Translations under genes and position numbers: made by a program
Notes under the pieces: generated by a model
What the model was told of the DNA's origin: nothing
The model's database searches: none
What the model saw: the letters and a program-made list of their open reading frames with translations, nothing else
NCBI GenBank assembly: GCA_041493035.1
Contig: JBGPYB010000057.1
Coordinates: 1-26,786, forward strand
Length of the DNA stretch: 26,786 nucleotides
Reading direction: 5' to 3'
From: JBGPYB01 sp041493035
GTDB taxonomy: Bacteria; Acidobacteriota; Vicinamibacteria; Fen-336
Shown: in pieces, positions 22,842 through 26,786 of the stretch
Numbering within the stretch: position 1 is the first letter of the stretch
Layout: the number at the start of each line of letters is the position of its first letter

Positions 22842-22869
22842 CCGCGCGGGCAGGCTGCTGTACACTCTC

Positions 22870-22906
22870 GGGGTCGCCGCCGCTGCGGCGACCCCTTTCT
22901 CTTTTT
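22870..22906 (+). terminator. Intrinsic terminator after the CsgG-like gene
   Basis: GGGGTCGCCGC (22870-22880) and GCGGCGACCCC (22885-22895) form a perfect 11-base stem with a CGCT loop, followed by TTTCTCTTTTT. It is a textbook rho-independent terminator, 28 bases after the CsgG-like stop and only 20 bases before the next start codon. Confidence 0.9.
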
Positions 22907-22926
22907 CCGAGGTCCTGTCGCTCCCA

Positions 22927-23493
22927 ATGACCACACCCATACTCACGGTCGCCAACCAGCTCACCATCCTGCGAATGGCCCTGGCGCCCTTCCTCGTCGT
23001 GACGGTGCTCTCGCGGGAGTACGCTTGGGCCCTCGTCATCTTCGCCGTTGCGGGCCTCAGCGACCTCCTCGACGGTCTCATCGCCCGCTGGGGCCACCAG
23101 AAGACCACCCTCGGGGCCATGCTGGACCCCGTGGCCGATAAGATTCTTCTGAGCTCCGCGTTCGTGGCGCTCACCTGGGGAGCCGGGCTCGTGGCGCGGA
23201 TCCCGGCCTGGCTCACGGTCATCACGCTGTCGCGTGACGCGATCATCGTCGTGAGCGTCACGGTGATCAACCTGACCGTTGGCCGGCGCATCTTCTACCC
23301 GTCGCTTCTGGGAAAGCTCTCGACGGGGACCCAGATCCTGACGGCAGGCGTCGTGCTCCTGCTGAACGCCCTGGGTTCGGACCAACCGGCGACGCTTCAC
23401 TTGTTCCGGCTGACGTTGGTGTTCACGGTGGCGTCGGCGCTGCACTACGTCTACCTCGCGTCAGTTCATCGGGCAGGAGGCGAAGCACCGTGA
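22927..23493 (+). CDS. CDP-alcohol phosphatidyltransferase (PgsA-like)
   Basis: A 188-residue inner-membrane enzyme that transfers a phosphatidyl group from CDP-diacylglycerol to an alcohol. The family signature D-x2-D-G-x2-A-R-x8-G-x3-D-x3-D is perfect: D46, D49, G50, A53, R54, G63, D67 and D71. About five or six hydrophobic segments follow, with LTVANQLTILRMALAP (6-21) as the typical N-terminus of phosphatidylglycerophosphate synthases. The alcohol is most likely glycerol 3-phosphate, but related enzymes use other alcohols. The ATG at 22927 keeps this N-terminus. The gene starts 20 bases after a strong terminator, so it needs a promoter overlapping or upstream of it: TACACT (22861-22866) is a possible -10, which would put the hairpin in the leader. 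Confidence 0.88.
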   Translation: MTTPILTVANQLTILRMALAPFLVVTVLSREYAWALVIFAVAGLSDLLDGLIARWGHQKTTLGAMLDPVADKILLSSAFVALTWGAGLVARIPAWLTVITLSRDAIIVVSVTVINLTVGRRIFYPSLLGKLSTGTQILTAGVVLLLNALGSDQPATLHLFRLTLVFTVASALHYVYLASVHRAGGEAP

Positions 23494-23547
23494 GGTCGTA
23501 TACGGGCGAGGAGGTCCCGTGATGCGCACTCCTCGTGGCTCGGTCGC

Positions 23548-23742
23548 GTGGCGCCTTCGCTGATCGAGGAGGTCATCGTCGACTGTCCCGCCTGCGGCGA
23601 GGCCATGGCCTTGGACGTCGACACCACGGGTGGCGAGGAGCAGAGCTACTTCGAGGACTGCGCCGTCTGCTGCCGGCCCATGGAGGTGTTCGTGCGCTGC
23701 CGCCCGGGCGAGGTGCTATCGATCAGCGTGAGCTCGGATTGA
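23548..23742 (+). CDS. CPXCG-motif cysteine-rich small protein
   Basis: A 64-residue protein from GTG 23548, with the zinc-ribbon-like pattern of the CPXCG family: C13-P-x-C16-G in VDCPACGEAM, then EDCAVCCRPMEV with C38, C41 and C42. The four- or five-Cys arrangement would bind one zinc. The acidic segment between the Cys pairs (DVDTTGGEEQSYFED) and the short strand after them are typical. Family members are widespread small cytoplasmic proteins of unknown function. No ribosome site precedes the GTG, so the start is uncertain, but the length is right for the family. It is 54 bases after the phosphatidyltransferase and ends 9 bases from the convergent polysaccharide locus. Confidence 0.8.
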   Translation: MAPSLIEEVIVDCPACGEAMALDVDTTGGEEQSYFEDCAVCCRPMEVFVRCRPGEVLSISVSSD

Positions 23743-23751
23743 TCCCGGCGA

Positions 23752-24687
23752 CTAGACCGCGAGCTTCTTTCGGAAGTAGTCGAGAGTCACACTGAGGCCG
23801 TGGTCGAGGGGCACCCTGGGCTCCCAGCCCAGGAGGGTCCGAGCCCGTGTGATGTCGGGCTGGCGGACCTTGGGATCGTCGACGGGCAACGGCTTGGAGA
23901 CGATGCGGCTCTTCGAACCCGTTAGGGCGATGATCGTCTCGGCCAGTTCGCGGATGGTCATCTCCCGGGGGTTGCCGATGTTCACCGGGTCCCGCACGTC
24001 GGACGTCATCAGGCGGAAGATCCCATCGATCAGATCCGAAACGTAGCAGAGGCTGCGGGTCTGACTCCCGTCGCCGAAGACCGTCACGTCCTCGTTCTTC
24101 AGGGCCTGACTCAGGAAGGCTGGGATGGCGCGGCCGTCTTCCACGCGCATCCGCGGGCCGTAGGTGTTGAAGATGCGGACGATCCGCGTCTCGACGCCGT
24201 GAACGCGGTGATACGCCATGGTCATGGCCTCGGCGAAGCGCTTCGCTTCGTCGTAGACCCCGCGCGGCCCCACCGGGTTGACGTTCCCCCAGTAGTCCTC
24301 GCGCTGCGGATGCACGAGGGGATCGCCGTAGACCTCGGAGGTGGAGGCGATCAGGAAGCGTGCGCGCTTGGCCTTGGCGAGGCCCAGGGCGTTGTGGGTT
24401 CCGAGGCTGCCGACCTTGAGCGTCTGGATCGGAACCCGGAGATAGTCGATGGGAGAGGCGGGGCTCGCGAAGTGGAAGACGAGGTCGACGGGTCCCTCAA
24501 CGTTGATGAAGTTCGTGACGTCGTGCTTGACGAAGACGAAGTCACGTCCCGTGAAGTGCTGGATGTTCGAGACATCGCCCGTGATGAGGTTGTCCATCCC
24601 GATGACGTGGAAGCCCTTGCCGAGGAGGTACTCGGAGAGGTGGGACCCCAGGAACCCCGCTGCGCCAGTCACAAGTGCTCTAGGCAT
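23752..24687 (-). CDS. UDP-glucuronate decarboxylase (UDP-xylose synthase)
   Basis: A 311-residue extended short-chain dehydrogenase, most like UDP-glucuronate decarboxylases that make UDP-xylose for surface polysaccharide. The NAD-binding GxxGxxG is 8-14 (GAAGFLG). The segment HFASPASPIDYLRVPIQTLK (72-91) and the STSEVYGDP stretch (115-123, with E118) are the hallmarks of this group, followed by Y145-x3-K149. FNTYGPRMRVEDGRAIPAF (about 168-186) completes the sugar-binding region. It is the last gene of a minus-strand polysaccharide operon, starting 24 bases after the sugar transferase stop. dTDP-glucose dehydratases and 4-epimerases are close relatives, but the ASPASP motif argues for decarboxylase. 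Confidence 0.9.
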   Translation of the reverse strand: MPRALVTGAAGFLGSHLSEYLLGKGFHVIGMDNLITGDVSNIQHFTGRDFVFVKHDVTNFINVEGPVDLVFHFASPASPIDYLRVPIQTLKVGSLGTHNALGLAKAKRARFLIASTSEVYGDPLVHPQREDYWGNVNPVGPRGVYDEAKRFAEAMTMAYHRVHGVETRIVRIFNTYGPRMRVEDGRAIPAFLSQALKNEDVTVFGDGSQTRSLCYVSDLIDGIFRLMTSDVRDPVNIGNPREMTIRELAETIIALTGSKSRIVSKPLPVDDPKVRQPDITRARTLLGWEPRVPLDHGLSVTLDYFRKKLAV

Positions 24688-24711
24688 GGATGAATCTCAC
24701 TCCCAGATCTC

Positions 24712-26151
24712 TCAGTACGCGTGCTTCTGGCCGAAGCCGCGGAAGAGCGTCAGGATCAGGATCTTGACGTCCAGGAGCAGCGACCAGTTCTCGATGTAGT
24801 AGAGATCGTACTCGATGCGCTTCTCGATGGACGTGTTGCCGCGCCAGCCGTTGACCTGGGCCCATCCCGTGATGCCGCTCTTCACTCGATGCCGAAGCAT
24901 GTACTGCGGGATGCGCTCCTTGAACTGCTGAACGAAGGAGGGCCTCTCCGGTCTCGGCCCTACGAGGCTCATGTCTCCAACCACCACATTGATGAGCTGC
25001 GGCAGCTCGTCGAGGTTGTGGCGCCTCAGGAAGGCGCCCGTCGCCGTCCGGCGCGGGTCGTCGCTCGTCGCGAAGACGGGCCCGGTCTCCCTCTCGGCGT
25101 CGTCGCGCATGGAACGGAACTTCCACATGAGGAACGGCTTGCCGTCGACGCTCACACGCTCCTGGTGGAAGAAGACGGGCCCGCGCCCTCCCCGGAGCTT
25201 GATCAGGATCGCGATCAGCGCGAGGAACGGCGAGAACACGAGCAGCAGGATCGATCCCAGGAGGAAGTCCATCCCGCGCTTCACCATGCTGTTCCAGCCC
25301 CGCAGCGGGACTTCGTTCAGGCTGATGATGGGGATGCCGTCCAGGTCCTCGAGGGCAGCCTTGATCGTCGCGTACTGCACCAGGTCGGGGACGACCTTGA
25401 TGTCGATGCACTCGTTCCCGACGCACTTGATCAGGCGGAGAAGCTTCCCGTGCTGCTCCAAGGGGAGGGCCGCGTAGAGCTGGTCCACCTTGTGAGCCGT
25501 GGCCACGTCCATGGCCTGGTCGAGGGTCCCGAGAATCGGCAGGCCTCCGGGCCCCACGCCGAAGCCCGGGTCGTCGATGAACCCCACGACGCGATAGCCC
25601 AGCTCGCGGTGGGCCATGATAGTCTCGGCCACGGTTCGTCCCAGCTCTCCGGCCCCTGCCACGAGGACGTTACGGACGTTGTACCCGGCGCGCCAGCGGC
25701 GCTCCTGCCAGGAGCGGAGCGCCCACCGCGCGCCGTTGAGCGCCAGGATGTCGAGGACGATGAACAGGGCGAAGACCGCCTGGCTGTATTCCCAGAGCGG
25801 CGCCACGTCGGGCTGGTAGAAGTGGTAGACCCGGAGGTAGAGGGTGGCGCCGAGTGTGAGGGCGGAGCCAATGAAGACGCTGAAGACGGTGCCGAACAAC
25901 TCGTCGATCCGGCTTCGGCCGCGCTTGATCTGGTAGAGGCCGTGGAAGTAAAGCACCACGGGCCAGAGAAGGGCGATGAGCGGCAGGAGCAGCGCGTAAC
26001 GCGAGAAATCGGGAATTCCCTTGGTGACGGGCAGGAGGTCGCCCAGGACGTAGAAGCGGAGATCGAAGGCCCCCACCCACGCGAGAGCCGTGGCCATGAC
26101 GTCCACGAGAATGAGGATGGCGACCATACGTCGGGCCTGATGCTTCAGCAT
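24712..26151 (-). CDS. Initiating sugar-phosphate transferase (WcaJ/WbaP-like polyisoprenyl-phosphate hexose-1-phosphate transferase)
   Basis: A 479-residue membrane enzyme that starts exopolysaccharide repeat synthesis by moving a sugar phosphate from a UDP-sugar to undecaprenyl phosphate. N-terminal membrane helices fall at about 10-28, 52-70, 88-106 and 124-140. A Rossmann-like domain follows (160-285, VLVAGAGELGRTVAE), then a membrane helix (292-318) and the catalytic bacterial sugar transferase domain: KFRSMRDDAE (344-353), RRHNLDELPQLINV (376-389) and GPRPERP (398-404). The C-terminus WSLLLDVKILILTLFRG is typical. The sugar is most often glucose or galactose. Its ATG overlaps the end of the GT4 gene by 7 bases and the UXS gene follows 24 bases later, so the three form an operon. 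Confidence 0.93.
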   Translation of the reverse strand: MLKHQARRMVAILILVDVMATALAWVGAFDLRFYVLGDLLPVTKGIPDFSRYALLLPLIALLWPVVLYFHGLYQIKRGRSRIDELFGTVFSVFIGSALTLGATLYLRVYHFYQPDVAPLWEYSQAVFALFIVLDILALNGARWALRSWQERRWRAGYNVRNVLVAGAGELGRTVAETIMAHRELGYRVVGFIDDPGFGVGPGGLPILGTLDQAMDVATAHKVDQLYAALPLEQHGKLLRLIKCVGNECIDIKVVPDLVQYATIKAALEDLDGIPIISLNEVPLRGWNSMVKRGMDFLLGSILLLVFSPFLALIAILIKLRGGRGPVFFHQERVSVDGKPFLMWKFRSMRDDAERETGPVFATSDDPRRTATGAFLRRHNLDELPQLINVVVGDMSLVGPRPERPSFVQQFKERIPQYMLRHRVKSGITGWAQVNGWRGNTSIEKRIEYDLYYIENWSLLLDVKILILTLFRGFGQKHAY

Positions 26152-26786
26152 GAGGGGGTTTTCTTGTCGGCCAATGCCTTGTCCACGAAGGCCTTGAAGT
26201 GCCCATCGAAGTTCGCGCGACAGTCAGCCTCGGCTCGCGTGCGGAGCAATCCGCTATTAAAACGCACGCTCTCCAGGGAGTCAACGGCGGCGCGCAGCGC
26301 GGCCGGCGTGGGCTCGTGAAAGAGAAGGCCCGTCTCGCCCGGGATCACCGACTCGGGTCCGCCGCCTTCGGCAAAGGCGATCGCGGGGCGACCGCACGCC
26401 ATCGCCTCCAGGGGAACCATGCCGAAGTCCTCGATCCCGGGCATGAGGACCGCCCGGCACCCGCGGTAAAGCTCCCGGAGGGTCTCGTCGTCGACCTTGC
26501 CGCGGAAGGAGACTTCGGGCGGGGCAAGCGCCTTGAGCCGCCCTTCCTCCGGACCCCAGCCCACGATCCTGAGAGGCCGACCGCTCCCGCGGTACGCGTC
26601 GAGGACCAGCTCGAGGCGCTTGTAGGGGACAAGCGCCGAGACGACGAGGTCGTACGTGCCGGGGACATCCGGGCCGGGGGTGAAGAAGTCGGTGTCGATG
26701 GGCGGGTGAATCACCTCGGCCTCGCGACCGTAGTGGCGGCGGATCCGCTCGGCGACGTAGCTGCTGTTGGCCGCAAAGCGGGAGAC
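26145..26786 (-). CDS. GT4-family glycosyltransferase, C-terminal part (5' end outside window)
   Basis: The visible 213 codons are the C-terminal nucleotide-sugar-binding half of a group 1 (GT4, GT-B fold) glycosyltransferase. They read from VSRFAANSSYVAERIRRHYG through HPPIDTDFF, ALVPYKRLELVLDAYRGSG and RIVGWGPEEGRLKALAPPEV to RGCRAVLMPGIEDFGMVPLE. The last includes the E-x7-E-type donor-binding region: GIEDFGMVPLEAMACGRPAIAFAEGGGPE. Only the acceptor half is missing. It adds a sugar to the growing lipid-linked repeat in the cytoplasm. The stop TGA lies 7 bases inside the next gene's start, so translation is coupled. No reason to suspect decay. Confidence 0.88.
   Translation of the reverse strand, partial: VSRFAANSSYVAERIRRHYGREAEVIHPPIDTDFFTPGPDVPGTYDLVVSALVPYKRLELVLDAYRGSGRPLRIVGWGPEEGRLKALAPPEVSFRGKVDDETLRELYRGCRAVLMPGIEDFGMVPLEAMACGRPAIAFAEGGGPESVIPGETGLLFHEPTPAALRAAVDSLESVRFNSGLLRTRAEADCRANFDGHFKAFVDKALADKKTPSC

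Noticed and set aside
24721..26319. A 532-codon plus-strand open frame opposite the sugar transferase
   Set aside because: The minus-strand sugar transferase is certain; the plus frame lacks motifs and spans two genes antisense.
1..26786. tRNA, rRNA, CRISPR array, transposase, integrase or phage genes
   Set aside because: I looked for conserved tRNA loops, regularly spaced repeats and DDE or recombinase motifs and saw none that I could support.

Overview
The window is a 26.8 kb piece of a GC-rich bacterial chromosome, roughly 66-70% GC by eye, with dense coding and strong G/C preference at third codon positions. Signal peptides, a Tat substrate, lipoproteins and an exopolysaccharide locus point to a Gram-negative envelope. 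The mix of genes (a divergent KamA-type radical SAM enzyme, a YtcJ-type amidohydrolase, GT-C membrane proteins, a CsgG-like protein) fits an uncultured Acidobacteriota or Myxococcota-like lineage. That placement is inference; there is no rRNA or other phylogenetic marker here. I saw no tRNA, CRISPR array, insertion sequence or phage gene.

Layout. 1-1637 (-): start of a GAF-type protein and a KamA-family aminomutase. 1703-4628 (+): a GT-C membrane glycosyltransferase and a 6-phosphofructokinase. 4642-4758 (-): a relic of an M1 aminopeptidase. 4874-6435 (+): two paralogous secreted proteins built from duplicated modules, then a small secreted protein. 6499-10819 (-): a secreted Cys-rich-tailed protein, a second GT-C glycosyltransferase, and a Tat-exported GH127-type glycosidase coupled to it. 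10848-11288 (+): a four-helix membrane protein. 11292-12887 (-): an orphan oligopeptide-type binding protein. 12917-13879 (+): an FMN reductase and an arginase-family gene that has lost its middle. 13888-14945 (-): a MocR C-terminal relic and an FkbM methyltransferase carrying a lipoprotein signal. 15029-15967 (+): an EamA transporter. 16001-16132 (+): a short relic of a secreted repeat protein. 16200-19902 (-): persulfide dioxygenase-rhodanese fusion, carbamate kinase and a cyclic 2,3-diphosphoglycerate synthetase-like protein, in that transcription order. 20002-21060 (+): a ruined amidohydrolase gene. 21219-23742 (+): CbpA-like co-chaperone, CsgG-like protein, CDP-alcohol phosphatidyltransferase and a CPXCG protein. 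23752-26786 (-): an exopolysaccharide locus (GT4, initiating sugar transferase, UDP-xylose synthase) that runs off the window.

The most coherent functional unit is the sulfide/persulfide gene followed without a gap by carbamate kinase and the cDPGS-like gene. The last two are visibly poorer in GC than their surroundings, which suggests they were acquired together. The second theme is gene decay: five genes between 4.6 and 21 kb survive only as fragments or internally deleted remnants. The third is surface and envelope biology: two GT-C enzymes, a secreted glycosidase, a lipoprotein methyltransferase, tandem secreted modules and the polysaccharide locus. I found no clearly new defence or mobile system. 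The best candidates for undescribed biology are the duplicated-module secreted pair, the carbamate kinase/cDPGS pair and the lipoprotein FkbM enzyme.
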